DNA of 64,000 nucleotides from Solilutibacter tolerans (GCF_900155935.1 NZ_FTLW01000003.1:248001-312000), one strand, 5' to 3'; shown: positions 52,901 to 61,835, numbered from the stretch's first letter. A program made the numbers and translations. Notes: generated by a model from the sequence alone, not told the origin.

Positions 52901-53731
52901 ATGGCCAGCGTTCCACTCTCTTTCGAGTTCTACCCACCCAAGACAGACGACCAGGCCGCTCAGCTTGATCGCACGCTGGGCAAGCTGAAGGCGTACTCGC
53001 CGGAGTTCGTGTCATGCACGTTTGGCGCGGGCGGCTCCACACTCAGCAACACCTCGGAAACCGTGCGCCGCATGCGTACCGAGCACAAACTCGAAGGCAC
53101 ACCGCACATCACTTGTGTCGGCGGAAGCCGCGAGGAAATTCGCGCCCTGCTCAAACTGTATCGCGCCCTGGGCTGCCGCCGCATCGTGGCACTGCGTGGC
53201 GATATGCCCTCAGGCATGATTGGCCAAGGTGAATTTCGTTATGCCAATGAGCTGGTCGAGTTCATTCGCAGCGAACATGGCGATCACTACCACATCGAAA
53301 TCGGTGCCTATCCGGAAACCCATCCGCAGGCACGTGATGCGCAATCGGATCTCATCAATTTCAAGCGCAAGGTGGATGCGGGTGCAAACAGCGCGATCAC
53401 CCAATATTTCTACAACGCGGATGCGTACTTCCGTTTTGTCGATGATGTGCGCAGGCTTGGCATCGATATCCCGGTGGTGCCCGGCATCATGCCGATCTCC
53501 AACTTCACCCAGCTGCGTCGGTTCTCGGAAGCCTGTGGTGCGGAAATCCCGCGCTGGGCAGAGCAGCGCATGCGCGGCTTTGGTGATGACGTGAACGCTG
53601 TGCGTGAATTCGCCACTGACATGGTCGCCGCGATGTGCGAACGACTGATTGATGGCGGCGCACCTTCACTGCACTTCTACACGTTGAACATGGCAAAACC
53701 AACACTGAACGTGCTTGCCAGAATTCGCTGA
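52901..53731 (+). CDS. metF: 5,10-methylenetetrahydrofolate reductase
   Basis: Reduces methylene-THF to methyl-THF, the methyl donor for methionine synthesis. It has 276 residues, the bacterial MetF size, lacking the eukaryotic regulatory domain. Signatures: SFEFYPPKTDDQAAQL, FVSCTFGAGGSTLSNT, PHITCVGGSREEI, IVALRGDMPSG, YPETHPQARDAQSDLINFKRKVDAGANSAITQYFYNADAYFRF (in parts) and VPGIMPISNFTQLRRF. AAGGAG lies 7 bases before the ATG at 52901, which decides the start over ATG 52877. Downstream of ahcY, linking homocysteine release and its remethylation. Confidence 0.97.
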   Translation: MASVPLSFEFYPPKTDDQAAQLDRTLGKLKAYSPEFVSCTFGAGGSTLSNTSETVRRMRTEHKLEGTPHITCVGGSREEIRALLKLYRALGCRRIVALRGDMPSGMIGQGEFRYANELVEFIRSEHGDHYHIEIGAYPETHPQARDAQSDLINFKRKVDAGANSAITQYFYNADAYFRFVDDVRRLGIDIPVVPGIMPISNFTQLRRFSEACGAEIPRWAEQRMRGFGDDVNAVREFATDMVAAMCERLIDGGAPSLHFYTLNMAKPTLNVLARIR

Positions 53732-53790
53732 AGTTAGTCGATATTCACGAAAACAAGGCGTTTTGCCACAACGCGTTGACGCAGGCATGG

Positions 53791-53810
53791 GGAGGATGAG
53801 CGCATCCTCC
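53791..53810 (+). repeat. Hairpin before the first DUF4124-like gene
   Basis: GGAGGATG (53791-53798) and CATCCTCC (53803-53810) form a perfect 8-bp stem with a 4-base loop 15 bases before the ATG at 53825. It may be a weak metF terminator or a translation-affecting leader structure. Confidence 0.5.
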
Positions 53811-53824
53811 GTTGAGTGCCCCCC

Positions 53825-54442
53825 ATGAAACTCACGCATACCTTGTTGTTGTCTGCCATCGCAACCGTCTGCCTACTCTCCCTCCCCAAACTTGGCGGCA
53901 TGGGTGAGGCGCATGCTGGCGTGCAGAAGTGCGTGGGCACCGATGGGGCGGTGACCTATACCGATGGTGCTTGCGGCACGATAGGCACACCGGTGGCATT
54001 GCCAATGCATGTGGCGCGCGCTGTCGCGAACGAGGCTGACACCACCATCGAATATGACGCGAGCGGTAGCGTAACCGCCCCGAGCCGCTTGGGGCCACGC
54101 AGTCCTCAGGCGGGTTGTGCACGCAGCCCGGATCAATTGCAGGCAGACATCGGCTATGCGTTTGCCAGTCGTGACGTAAACCGTATTGCCGGCAACTACC
54201 ACTGGGTTGGCTTGAACCAGCGCGATGCACGCGTAATCTTGAGCAAACTTGAAAGCATTGCCGATGATCGCGTCATTCGCAGCGAACTTTTCGCAAGCGA
54301 CCTCGTCCAAGCCTTTACCAATACTCCTCTGGCATCAGGCGATTTAGCGAATGCAGGCTTCCTACAACTCGCGCTGGCCAATGGCACCCCTATCCAGATG
54401 AAGGTCACGCAATACCGCGGCTGTTACTTCGCTCGTTTCTGA
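53825..54442 (+). CDS. Secreted protein with DUF4124-like N-terminus (paralogue A)
   Basis: A 205-residue exported protein. Signal peptide to about AHA (residue 32). Then a DUF4124-like motif, VQKCVGTDGAVTYTDGACG, with two cysteines. A helical region (CARSPDQLQADIGYAFASRD, VNRIAGNYHWVGLNQRDARV, ILSKLESI) and a C-terminal strand with YRGCYFARF follow. It is a clear homologue of the next gene over its whole length, sharing NYHW.G, ILSKLES and the terminal R.GC pattern. Function is unknown. A GTG three codons upstream is less likely than ATG 53825; the ribosome binding site is poor. Confidence 0.72.
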   Translation: MKLTHTLLLSAIATVCLLSLPKLGGMGEAHAGVQKCVGTDGAVTYTDGACGTIGTPVALPMHVARAVANEADTTIEYDASGSVTAPSRLGPRSPQAGCARSPDQLQADIGYAFASRDVNRIAGNYHWVGLNQRDARVILSKLESIADDRVIRSELFASDLVQAFTNTPLASGDLANAGFLQLALANGTPIQMKVTQYRGCYFARF

Positions 54443-54526
54443 CAACCGGCGTGATCGCACACGCTCCAGCCTGAACCTGTACAAATCAGCACTTGCGCGG
54501 CCAGCGTCAAGCGCTAGATTGACGGA

Positions 54527-55099
54527 GTGAAGTCGCCCGTCGCCCTGTTTGTGTTGCTGATGCCGGTTTGCTTGTGGGCGCATGATGCGCATGCACAGCA
54601 GATTCGGCGCTGCACGACGCAAGATGGCGGCACAGTAGTAACCGACAAGCCCTGCGCCGCCATCGATGCCGTTGACCGCATGCCTCGCCTGCCCTCTGGC
54701 AATGGCTACCTAAGGCGACCCAGTCGAAATATTTGCGCCCGCAACCTAGACGACCTGAGTTACGAGGTCGCCTATGCCATCGACCTGAAAGATGCCAACC
54801 GGCTAGCTGGCGTGTATCACTGGGCCGGGATGGATGCAGACCAGGCTTACAAAGTGCTGTCGCGACTGGAAAATTTGGTAAGGCGCCCCTTGGCCGATAT
54901 CGGCCCGTACGGAGGCGGCATCCAGGGAGAACCCACCTGGCGCGAAGATGCAGAGGGCAACCTGATCCCCGTCTACCCCAAACCCCGGGCACCGACCGGG
55001 CTGAAAATCGAGCAATCGATGGGCCAAGACAATATCCGCACTGCCCGCACCGTGTTTGGTCTGCGCCGCTACATGGGCTGCCTCTGGATCAGCTTCTAG
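54527..55099 (+). CDS. Secreted protein with DUF4124-like N-terminus (paralogue B)
   Basis: A 190-residue exported protein starting at GTG 54527 (the signal peptide MKSPVALFVLLMPVCLWAHD..HAQ requires it). DUF4124-like IRRCTTQDGGTVVTDKPC is followed by the same helical module as paralogue A (ICARNLDDLSYEVAYAIDLK, DANRLAGVYHWAGMDADQ, AYKVLSRLENL). A Pro-rich insert (EGNLIPVYPKPRAPTG) and the end RRYMGCLWISF complete it. Four conserved cysteines in both paralogues suggest two disulfides. GGAG overlaps the start, so initiation is probably weak. It lies 84 bp after paralogue A on the same strand. Confidence 0.72.
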   Translation: MKSPVALFVLLMPVCLWAHDAHAQQIRRCTTQDGGTVVTDKPCAAIDAVDRMPRLPSGNGYLRRPSRNICARNLDDLSYEVAYAIDLKDANRLAGVYHWAGMDADQAYKVLSRLENLVRRPLADIGPYGGGIQGEPTWREDAEGNLIPVYPKPRAPTGLKIEQSMGQDNIRTARTVFGLRRYMGCLWISF

Positions 55100-55161
55100 G
55101 CACCGGTTTGCCGCCTGCCGCCACACAGGCGAAAATGCATGGTCCTACGATGGAGTGCGCC

Positions 55162-56073
55162 ATGAACTACCCCGATTGGATCTGGCACAACGGTCAGATC
55201 AAGCCTTGGGCCGAAGCCACCACCCATGTCATGTCGCACGCCCTGCACTACGGCTCCTCAGTGTTTGAGGGCATCCGCAGCTACGACACGCCCAATGGCC
55301 CGGCGATTTTTCGCCTGACCGACCACAACAAGCGCCTGTATGCATCGGCTCGCATCTACGACATGCCGATGCCCTACTCGCTCGACGAAATCAACGCTGC
55401 ATGCCGCGAAGTACTGAAGAAGAACGGCCTCGGTGTCGCCTATCTGCGCCCGTTCGCTTATCGCGGGCTGGGCGGCTTTGGTCTCTCGGCGGATACGCCC
55501 GTCGATATGTCAGTCGCTGCATGGAAGATGGGCGCGTACCTGGGTGAAGGCGTGCTGGAAAACGGTATCGATGCCTGCGTGTCCAGCTGGCAACGCTTTG
55601 CACCCAACACCATCCCGGCTGGCGCCAAGGCGGGCGGCAATTATCTGTCCGGTCAATTGGTCGCACGCGAAGCGCGCCGTCTTGGTTTTGGCGAAGGCAT
55701 CGCCCTCGCATCGACCGGTTTGTTGAGCGAAGGCGCTGGCGAGAATTTGTTCCTTGTCTTCAATGGCGAATTACACACCACGCCGATCAGTGCAGCACTC
55801 CTCAACGGCATCACCCGCAACACCATCATGACCCTGGCGCAAAAGGCCGACATCAAGGTGGTCGAACGCGACATCCCGCGCGAATACCTATACCTGTGCG
55901 ATGAGCTTTTCATGTGCGGCACGGCGGCGGAAATCACCCCGATCCGTTCGGTCGATGGCCGTGTGATTGGTGAAGGCGTAGCCGGCCCGGTCACACGTCA
56001 GATGCAGAAGTTGTTTTTCGGCTTGTTCGATGGCTCAACGCCCGACGAGCACGGCTGGCTGGAATACGTCTGA
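55162..56073 (+). CDS. ilvE: Branched-chain amino acid aminotransferase
   Basis: A PLP-dependent class IV aminotransferase interconverting valine, leucine and isoleucine with their keto acids. It has 303 residues. Signatures: HALHYGSSVFEGIRSY at the start of the fold, YLRPFAYRGLGG, the PLP lysine in AGAKAGGNYLSGQLVAREA (K in the NYLSGQLVA neighbourhood), STGLLSEGAGENLF and GITRNTIMTLA, with CGTAAEITPI near the C-terminus. GGAG is 6-7 bases before ATG 55162; an ATG at 55150 overlaps that site. Closed by a 13-bp terminator stem. Confidence 0.96.
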   Translation: MNYPDWIWHNGQIKPWAEATTHVMSHALHYGSSVFEGIRSYDTPNGPAIFRLTDHNKRLYASARIYDMPMPYSLDEINAACREVLKKNGLGVAYLRPFAYRGLGGFGLSADTPVDMSVAAWKMGAYLGEGVLENGIDACVSSWQRFAPNTIPAGAKAGGNYLSGQLVAREARRLGFGEGIALASTGLLSEGAGENLFLVFNGELHTTPISAALLNGITRNTIMTLAQKADIKVVERDIPREYLYLCDELFMCGTAAEITPIRSVDGRVIGEGVAGPVTRQMQKLFFGLFDGSTPDEHGWLEYV

Positions 56074-56089
56074 TCAACCAAATGAAAGC

Positions 56090-56124
56090 GAGAACGCCGC
56101 CTCGAATAGGCGGCGTTCTCGTTT
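56090..56124. terminator. Terminator between ilvE and the histidine kinase gene
   Basis: GAGAACGCCGCCT (56090-56102) and AGGCGGCGTTCTC (56108-56120) form a perfect 13-bp stem around CGAAT, followed by GTTTGAG. It serves both convergent genes. Confidence 0.85.
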
Positions 56125-56133
56125 GAGCCAGGA

Positions 56134-57468
56134 TCAAGTAAATGACAGAGTGGCGATGACACCGCGCTCAGCGCCCGGCACCACGCGTACGTTCCAGCCA
56201 TACAAATCACACAGGCGGCGCACGATCGACAAGCCGATGCCGCCCCCATGAGTATGTTCGGCATGTGCACCGCGAAAGCCCCGTTCAAACAGACGCGCTG
56301 CTTCCTCCGCCGTCAGGCCGGGGCCCGAATCGATCACGTCCACGGTTGATGTATTCACGCGCACCACCACTTCTCCGCTGGTGGTGTACTTGACTGCATT
56401 GCCGATGAGGTTGCCCAGCGCCACACTGACTGCCGCCTCGGGCGCATCGACCACCAAGCCAGGCGTGCCTTCCAGACGCAAGTCAAGCGACTTGCCGCGC
56501 AACTGCAAACGGTGCGTCTCCAATAAATGATCAGCCAAACGAGCCACATCGGTCGCACCATGCCCACGTTCGTTGCGTGAGAGCTGCAGCAAGGCGCCGG
56601 TGAGGTCGGTGCCGTTCTCCTGCGCACGTTGGATCCGTAACAAGCGTTGGCGGGTCTTGTCATCCAGATTGTTCTGCGAAAGGAGCAACTCGGTTGCACT
56701 CTTGATGACGGCCAATGGTGTGCGCAATTCGTGGCTGACGTCAGCATTGAATTCGCGGTCGCGCTGCACGACATCCGTCAGGCGGTCGGAATAGTCATCC
56801 AATGCACGCGCCAACTCGCCCACTTCGTCATCTGCAAAATGGGGGGCCAAGTCTTCCGGATCGGAACTGCTGCCGGATCGACGCAATCGACGCGCCAGAT
56901 CGGTCACCGGGCTCATCACCTTGGATGCCGACCACCAACCAAGCACCAATGAAAAAACTCCGAAGATGAGCACCGCAAAGAACAGCCCTTGCGTGATGCG
57001 GCCCTCGGCGCGCACTGCCTCCGCACTGTCATAGGCCAGGAAGAACCACGCCTTGTCTGTCTTGCGCACGGCCAGCATGTAGGGCGATGGGGCGTTGTTT
57101 TCATCCATGCCGATCATGGGGTGGATGCCGTCGGGGAGCATCGCCCACTCCGGGCGACTAACTCTCACACTGTCGAATTTGTCCGCCGGGTAAACGAACG
57201 CCTTCATGTTCGATACGGGCGGCGCGATGTCCGGGTTGCCGGTGCTCTGGTACTGCAAGGCGGCGTCGTTGATGTTCTTGTTCAACATCTCCTCAACCAG
57301 CTGGTTCTGCACGCTGGTCCGCACTTGTTCGGTCGCAATGGCGAACAACAACGTCAGTCCGAATCCCAGAAGGAAGAAGGACCAGATGATTCGGCTGCGC
57401 AGCCGACGGCGGCGGCGCGGCACCTGAGGGCGCACGCTAGCCCCCGTTTCGACCTTACTGTCCGTCAT
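56134..57468 (-). CDS. Sensor histidine kinase
   Basis: A 444-residue two-component kinase. An Arg-rich N-terminus precedes membrane helix 1 (about residues 27-46), a periplasmic sensor region (about 47-160, with YMLAVRKTDKAWFFLAYDSA), helix 2 (about 161-181) and a HAMP-like linker (SPVTDLARRLRRSG). HisKA has phospho-acceptor H246 in DVSHELRTPLAVIKSATELL. The HATPase_c domain has N-box GNLIGNAVKYTT, G1 VIDSGPGL and G2 HGGGIGLSIV. The start overlaps the regulator gene by 14 bp. The stimulus is unknown. Confidence 0.93.
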   Translation of the reverse strand: MTDSKVETGASVRPQVPRRRRRLRSRIIWSFFLLGFGLTLLFAIATEQVRTSVQNQLVEEMLNKNINDAALQYQSTGNPDIAPPVSNMKAFVYPADKFDSVRVSRPEWAMLPDGIHPMIGMDENNAPSPYMLAVRKTDKAWFFLAYDSAEAVRAEGRITQGLFFAVLIFGVFSLVLGWWSASKVMSPVTDLARRLRRSGSSSDPEDLAPHFADDEVGELARALDDYSDRLTDVVQRDREFNADVSHELRTPLAVIKSATELLLSQNNLDDKTRQRLLRIQRAQENGTDLTGALLQLSRNERGHGATDVARLADHLLETHRLQLRGKSLDLRLEGTPGLVVDAPEAAVSVALGNLIGNAVKYTTSGEVVVRVNTSTVDVIDSGPGLTAEEAARLFERGFRGAHAEHTHGGGIGLSIVRRLCDLYGWNVRVVPGAERGVIATLSFT

Positions 57469-58138
57469 CCGGCGGTGCGATGCGGTAACCGATGCCATGG
57501 CGCGTCTGGATCAACGGGGTCTCGAACGGCTTGTCGACCACGCTGCGCAGGCCATGGATATGCACGCGCAGCGAATCCGAATCCGGCAGCTCCTCACCCC
57601 ACACGCGCGTTTCAAGTTCTTGTCGCGTCACCACGGCCGGACTCGCTTCCATCAGTGATTGCAGGATCTTCAGCGCGGTCGGGTTGAGCTGCAGCAGCTT
57701 GCCTTCGCGGCGCACTTCCAGCGTGTCGAGGTTGTATTCGAGGTCGCTTACCTGCAGCTCGCGGCTCTGGATGCCCTTGCCGCGACGCGACAAAGCATTG
57801 AGGCGAACTTCCACTTCCTGCAGGGCGAAGGGCTTGATCAGGTAATCGTCAGCGCCCGATTCGAAACCGGCTAGCTTGTTGTCCAACGTGTCACGCGCGG
57901 TCAGCATCAGGATCGGCGTCTGCTTGCGTGCGTCGTTGCGCAGCTTGCGTGCGACTTCCAGACCGTCCATGCCGGGCAAGTTGAGATCGAGCACGATTGC
58001 ATCGAACTCATTGACCACCGCCAGATGCAAGCCAGTGACACCGTCTGCAGCAAAATCGACGGTATGACCGCGGTCTTCAAGGAAATCACCCAGGTTGGCG
58101 GCAATGTCCTGGTTGTCTTCAATCACCAGAATGCGCAT
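57455..58138 (-). CDS. OmpR/PhoB-family response regulator
   Basis: A 227-residue regulator. The receiver domain has the acidic pocket E7-D8, phospho-acceptor D51 in AIVLDLNLPGMDG, the T in MLTARD and K in LIKPFALQEVEVR. The C-terminal winged helix (about 125-222) has the recognition region DSLRVHIHGLRSVVDKPF. The sequence resembles ColR-type regulators of Xanthomonas and Pseudomonas, but I do not assign that name firmly. It precedes its cognate kinase with a 14-bp overlap. DNA targets are not evident. Confidence 0.93.
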   Translation of the reverse strand: MRILVIEDNQDIAANLGDFLEDRGHTVDFAADGVTGLHLAVVNEFDAIVLDLNLPGMDGLEVARKLRNDARKQTPILMLTARDTLDNKLAGFESGADDYLIKPFALQEVEVRLNALSRRGKGIQSRELQVSDLEYNLDTLEVRREGKLLQLNPTALKILQSLMEASPAVVTRQELETRVWGEELPDSDSLRVHIHGLRSVVDKPFETPLIQTRHGIGYRIAPPDDGQ

Positions 58139-58189
58139 GCAAATACTCCAAGGCGGGCACAGGGATGGGCTCGCGATAACAGGATTCTG

Positions 58190-59209
58190 TCACAACCGGC
58201 CGCGCTTGCCTTTCGCGGGACTTGCACTGCCAGCCTTCGGTTTGGGGCCTTTCGGCTTGGCTTTGGCCTTCGCCTTGGTGGTGCCCCGTTTGGTGGACTT
58301 TTTGGCTGGCTTGCGATTGCGCTTGAGCGAAGACGCCGCACCACTGGCAAAGACATGGTCGATGATGCTGCCGGCGATATCCAGGCCGGTCGCGCGCTCG
58401 ATGCCCTCCAAGCCCGGGGATGCATTCACTTCCAGCACCAAGGGGCCACGATCGGAGCGGATCAGGTCCACGCCGGCGATCCCGAGCCCAAGGACCTGCG
58501 CCGCGCGCAATGCGGTCTCGATTTCATGCTCGCTCGGCACGACACCCACTGCCGTACCACCACGATGAAGATTGGATCGAAAATCGCCGCGCGCCGACTG
58601 CCGCTTCATCGCGCCCACAACATGACCGCCAACCACGAAACATCGCAAGTCGGCCCCTTTGGCTTCGCGGATGAACTCCTGCACCACGAATTGCGCGTAC
58701 AGGCCGCGTAGCGCTTCGATGACTCCGCGTGATGCCGACAGTTTCTCGGTCAGCATCACGCCTGCACCTTGCGTGCCTTCGTTCAACTTGATCACGTGTG
58801 GCGGCGGGCCCAGCATCGACAACAAATCATCGGTGTCGTCCGGGTTATCACCGAATACCGTGGTTGGCAGACCAATGCCCTGCGCTGCCAGCAATTGGTG
58901 CGCACGCAGTTTGTCGCGCGCCTTGAGGATCGCATCGGATGGGTTCGGCGTATCCGCACCCATCAACTCGAATTGGCGCAGCACTGCGCTGCCATAACGT
59001 GTGATCGATGCGCCGATGCGAGGGATCACGGCGTTGTAATCGGCCAGCGGCGCACCCTTGTAATGCATGTCGAAGCCTTCGCTGCTGATATGCATGTAGC
59101 AACGCAAGGGATCCAGCACGCGCACGGTATGTCCGCGCACGCGCGCCGCTTCGACCAGACGCCGGGTGGAATAGAGCTTGCCGTTGCGAGAGAGGATGGC
59201 GAGTTTCAT
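58190..59209 (-). CDS. rimK: RimK-type alpha-L-glutamate ligase with basic C-terminal tail
   Basis: An ATP-grasp ligase that adds glutamate residues to the C-terminus of ribosomal protein S6. The core (about residues 1-290) matches the 300-residue E. coli enzyme: [72 protein letters not shown] and [24 protein letters not shown]. The last 45-50 residues are an unusual Lys/Ala/Pro-rich tail ([19 protein letters not shown] and so on), absent from E. coli RimK. It might contact rRNA. Its ATG overlaps the rimB stop by 4 bp. Confidence 0.92.
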   Translation of the reverse strand: MKLAILSRNGKLYSTRRLVEAARVRGHTVRVLDPLRCYMHISSEGFDMHYKGAPLADYNAVIPRIGASITRYGSAVLRQFELMGADTPNPSDAILKARDKLRAHQLLAAQGIGLPTTVFGDNPDDTDDLLSMLGPPPHVIKLNEGTQGAGVMLTEKLSASRGVIEALRGLYAQFVVQEFIREAKGADLRCFVVGGHVVGAMKRQSARGDFRSNLHRGGTAVGVVPSEHEIETALRAAQVLGLGIAGVDLIRSDRGPLVLEVNASPGLEGIERATGLDIAGSIIDHVFASGAASSLKRNRKPAKKSTKRGTTKAKAKAKPKGPKPKAGSASPAKGKRGRL

Positions 59210-59652
59210 CGCGGCAAGCGCCTACGGTTGTGTAGCCATGAGCGTGACGCATCAATCATGAAGGCATCCTGCATGGCGGTGCGACCCAACAGCATCGGAA
59301 AGCGCATGCGGCGCCGGTCGGCCAGGTTGACCTCGATATCGCGCACAACGCCGGCAAGCTCAAGCCGGGTCAGGATGAAGGGGCGCAGGCCCCGATGGCC
59401 GCCGGAGTCGGTGACAACGCGCTCGTCGACCAAGGGGGATGCCGCTTCGACCAACCCGCCATCGGGTCGACCGGTACGCAGACGGAAGCCAAGCCACGGC
59501 GCGCCCGCTTCGACAAAGCGCCACTGTTCTTCGACATGCAGGCAGGAACTTCGCGCACCGGAATCGACTTTCACTCGCAAACGGCGGATGCCCAGCTGCG
59601 GCAGGTCCACGCGTTCTCGCCAGCCGAGCACCACACGCGACGCAATTTCCAT
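59206..59652 (-). CDS. rimB: RimB-type retropepsin-like protease (ATP-dependent zinc protease family)
   Basis: A 148-residue protein of the PF05618-type family, described beside RimK as RimB, which counteracts S6 glutamylation. The aspartic-protease-like signature is [20 protein letters not shown] (D-S-G-A). Further family features are [14 protein letters not shown], and [12 protein letters not shown] at the end of the fold. GAGG stands 5-7 bases before the ATG. It overlaps rimK by ATGA, so the two are translationally coupled. The tRNA-Gly terminator lies immediately upstream. Confidence 0.88.
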   Translation of the reverse strand: MEIASRVVLGWRERVDLPQLGIRRLRVKVDSGARSSCLHVEEQWRFVEAGAPWLGFRLRTGRPDGGLVEAASPLVDERVVTDSGGHRGLRPFILTRLELAGVVRDIEVNLADRRRMRFPMLLGRTAMQDAFMIDASRSWLHNRRRLPR

Positions 59653-59663
59653 CTCGACCTCGA

Positions 59664-59695
59664 CGAAAAACGGCGATCCGAAGGGATCGCCGTTA
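59664..59695 (-). terminator. Terminator of tRNA-Gly
   Basis: ACGGCGATCC (59670-59679), GAAG and GGATCGCCGT (59684-59693) form a perfect 10-bp stem; on the minus strand the 3' side runs into T5. The end of the T run is within about 12 bases of the rimB start. Confidence 0.88.
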
Positions 59696-59701
59696 CTGAA
59701 C

Positions 59702-59775
59702 TGGAGCGGGTGAAGGGAATCGAACCCTCGTCGTAAGCTTGGGAAGCTTCTGCTCTACCATTGAGCTACACCCGC
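59702..59775 (-). tRNA. tRNA-Gly (anticodon CCC)
   Basis: On the minus strand: acceptor GCGGGTG / CACCCGC, D-stem GCTC/GAGC with loop AATGGTA, anticodon loop TTCCCAA (anticodon CCC), T-arm GAGGG-TTCGATT-CCCTT, discriminator T and encoded CCA. It closely resembles E. coli glyU. The outermost anticodon-stem pair 27-43 is G-A, a mismatch. Confidence 0.95.
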
Positions 59776-59796
59776 GAGGGCGGAAGTCTATGCCGC

Positions 59797-59825
59797 CCCC
59801 GGCGCGCTTTGCAAACGCACCGGGG
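59797..59825 (-). terminator. Possible terminator of the autotransporter gene
   Basis: CCCCGG (59797-59802) and CCGGGG (59820-59825) can pair, with further imperfect pairing inside; there is no T run. It stands 13 bp past the stop. Confidence 0.4.
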
Positions 59826-59837
59826 AGGTTTCGATCC

Positions 59838-61706
59838 TCAGAATCGCTTGCCGACCGAAAGATAAGTAGACAGGTTGCTGCCGCCCACGTGGCCGACCGT
59901 CACCGAGCTGCCACTGAGCACGTCCAATCCCCATACTTGGCTACGCACACCATAGGTGAGCGTCACGTACTCGTCATCGAACTTCGGCGCCGGCACGGCG
60001 AAGGGCATCGTGCCCGGCAGCGAAGTCACCTGCGCGTAGGCCTGCGCCGGTGCGTCCTCGAATTCGCGGTCCATCGTGGCGCGCGCAAACAGCTGGAGGT
60101 GCTCCTGCAACTGGAAGTCGGCCTGCCAGCCCAACGAGCCTTGCAGTGAATCGAAACTTTGATCCGGGAAGGCCAAGGCGGTCGAGAGCTCCGGCTGCGA
60201 CTCGGTATAGCCATCGACGTCGATGCGCTGCGACAACAGGCGAGCGACCGGGCCATGGCTGAGGCGACCATGCTCGAACCGCCAACCGCCACTGACGCCC
60301 GCACTCAAGTTTTCACCACTGGCGGAACCGGAATGCGTACGCATCGCCGGGCCCAGCCAGACATCGCGATCCACATCAAAGTCCAACTGCGTCCAGCCGA
60401 TGTGACCATCGACCCAACCCGATGCGCCATGCCAGCCCACATGGCCGCCGATGCCAGCTTCTTTCTGCTTGTAATCGCCGCGGCGTGCGCCGTAATCCAA
60501 GCGCTGCTGCCCGATGTTGCCAAACACACCGTACACAAGTGCGTTAGAACGACGATCGTAGCCGGCCGTCAGGGTCAAACCGCCACCGTCAAAACCATCA
60601 CCGGCCATGCCGCGCTTGTAGCGCTGGTTGTCATAGCGGACATCGCCCCACACGCGACTGCCGTCCACCCCCTGGCGCGCATCCAGATGGTCGGCCAGCA
60701 TGTCGGCACGCAGGCGACCGATGTTGGCGGCGGATTGCGGCAGGATGGCGATCTGGCGCGGCCCTTCGATCGTGGCCACGGCGTAATCGGACAAGATCTT
60801 GTGCGCCGCCGTGGTCGGATGCACGCCATCGGCGAAGGCATAGGCTTGCGCTGCATCCGGCGTCACGTAGCTGGTCGGGTTGCAGGTCAAGGACTGCGCG
60901 GTGATCTGCGGCTGGCAGGCCGTGCCGGTGACGTTGCGGATGTTGTAGGCACCAGGATCGGCCACGACTTCACGTAAGAATGTGAAGGTATTGAGCGGAA
61001 TCACCCGCAGGTTCTGTGCTGCCAGTGCGCTGAACAGGGCGTTGTTGTAATTGGTCGCCAGAGCGGTGCCCTGCGCCGATGCGGCCGCACCCTGCGCGCG
61101 GAAGCCGGGCGTGATGCCCAGGTCCGGAATGGTCGGGACCAAAATGTATTGCGCGCCTGCCGCCTGCAGTCGACCGACGATGCCAACTTGGGCGCTAACG
61201 GCACCACCAATGATCGTCGGCGCCGATGCAGGCGTGGTGACTGCGAACAAATCATTTGCCCCCCCCCATACCGTGTAAAGCGCGTTGGGGTTCGCCTTCC
61301 CACCGGTACGTGCCAGATAAGCCGTGACCTGCGAATTGAGCGAAGGCGTGTAACCCAGTGCACCCACAGAGTCGGTGCCAACACGTGCACCGCCGACGGC
61401 GTAGTTGCTGCCGGTATCAGCGCGCGGCGTGGCACCGGTCGCGAGCCATGCGGTCGATGCATTAGTCCCGTAGTAATCGGCCAGGTACTGCGACCAGACC
61501 AGGCCTGGATTGGTGGTGAATTGACCCGTGACCGGCTGTGCGGAAGCCGGCAGCAGTGGTCGGAAGAAACCGGCATCGGTCAGGCTGTCGCCGAAGAACA
61601 CCGTTTCTTCGAAGGTTTCGGCACTCTGGGCGAAGGCGGGCGAGGCGACCAGTGCGAGCGCGGTGGCGATGGTCAGGCAAAGCGGGTGGCGTGCGTAGCG
61701 AGTCAT
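59838..61706 (-). CDS. Autotransporter esterase/lipase (SGNH passenger plus beta-barrel)
   Basis: A 622-residue type V secreted esterase of the EstA kind. The signal peptide ends near AFAQS (residue 27). The SGNH passenger (about 30-340) has block I VFFGDSLTDAG, block III VWGGANDLFAV and block V FADGVHPTTAAH. The autotransporter barrel (about 360-622) has strands such as VWGDVRYDNQRYKRG and GGGLTLTAGYDRR, and ends in a C-terminal Phe (STYLSVGKRF). The passenger probably stays displayed on the cell surface and acts on lipids or esters. It shares a short promoter region with divergent thiS. Confidence 0.92.
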   Translation of the reverse strand: MTRYARHPLCLTIATALALVASPAFAQSAETFEETVFFGDSLTDAGFFRPLLPASAQPVTGQFTTNPGLVWSQYLADYYGTNASTAWLATGATPRADTGSNYAVGGARVGTDSVGALGYTPSLNSQVTAYLARTGGKANPNALYTVWGGANDLFAVTTPASAPTIIGGAVSAQVGIVGRLQAAGAQYILVPTIPDLGITPGFRAQGAAASAQGTALATNYNNALFSALAAQNLRVIPLNTFTFLREVVADPGAYNIRNVTGTACQPQITAQSLTCNPTSYVTPDAAQAYAFADGVHPTTAAHKILSDYAVATIEGPRQIAILPQSAANIGRLRADMLADHLDARQGVDGSRVWGDVRYDNQRYKRGMAGDGFDGGGLTLTAGYDRRSNALVYGVFGNIGQQRLDYGARRGDYKQKEAGIGGHVGWHGASGWVDGHIGWTQLDFDVDRDVWLGPAMRTHSGSASGENLSAGVSGGWRFEHGRLSHGPVARLLSQRIDVDGYTESQPELSTALAFPDQSFDSLQGSLGWQADFQLQEHLQLFARATMDREFEDAPAQAYAQVTSLPGTMPFAVPAPKFDDEYVTLTYGVRSQVWGLDVLSGSSVTVGHVGGSNLSTYLSVGKRF

Positions 61707-61835
61707 GGTGCGTTTGGCCGTTGGTCGGAATGGCACCCCGATACTTCCACGCCATACGCCAACGTACAAGTCGCGCCGCAGCAGCATCCCATTACCCCTG
61801 CTGGCATTCGAGCGAGCAGGCCCCACAATAGGCAC

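Noticed and set aside
51324-53042. 572-codon open frame antisense to ahcY and the start of metF
   Set aside because: It covers a riboswitch and two certain genes on the other strand; composition is that of a shadow frame.
61707-61835. Possible TPP riboswitch before thiS
   Set aside because: The conserved CTGAGA and ACCTGA blocks are absent.
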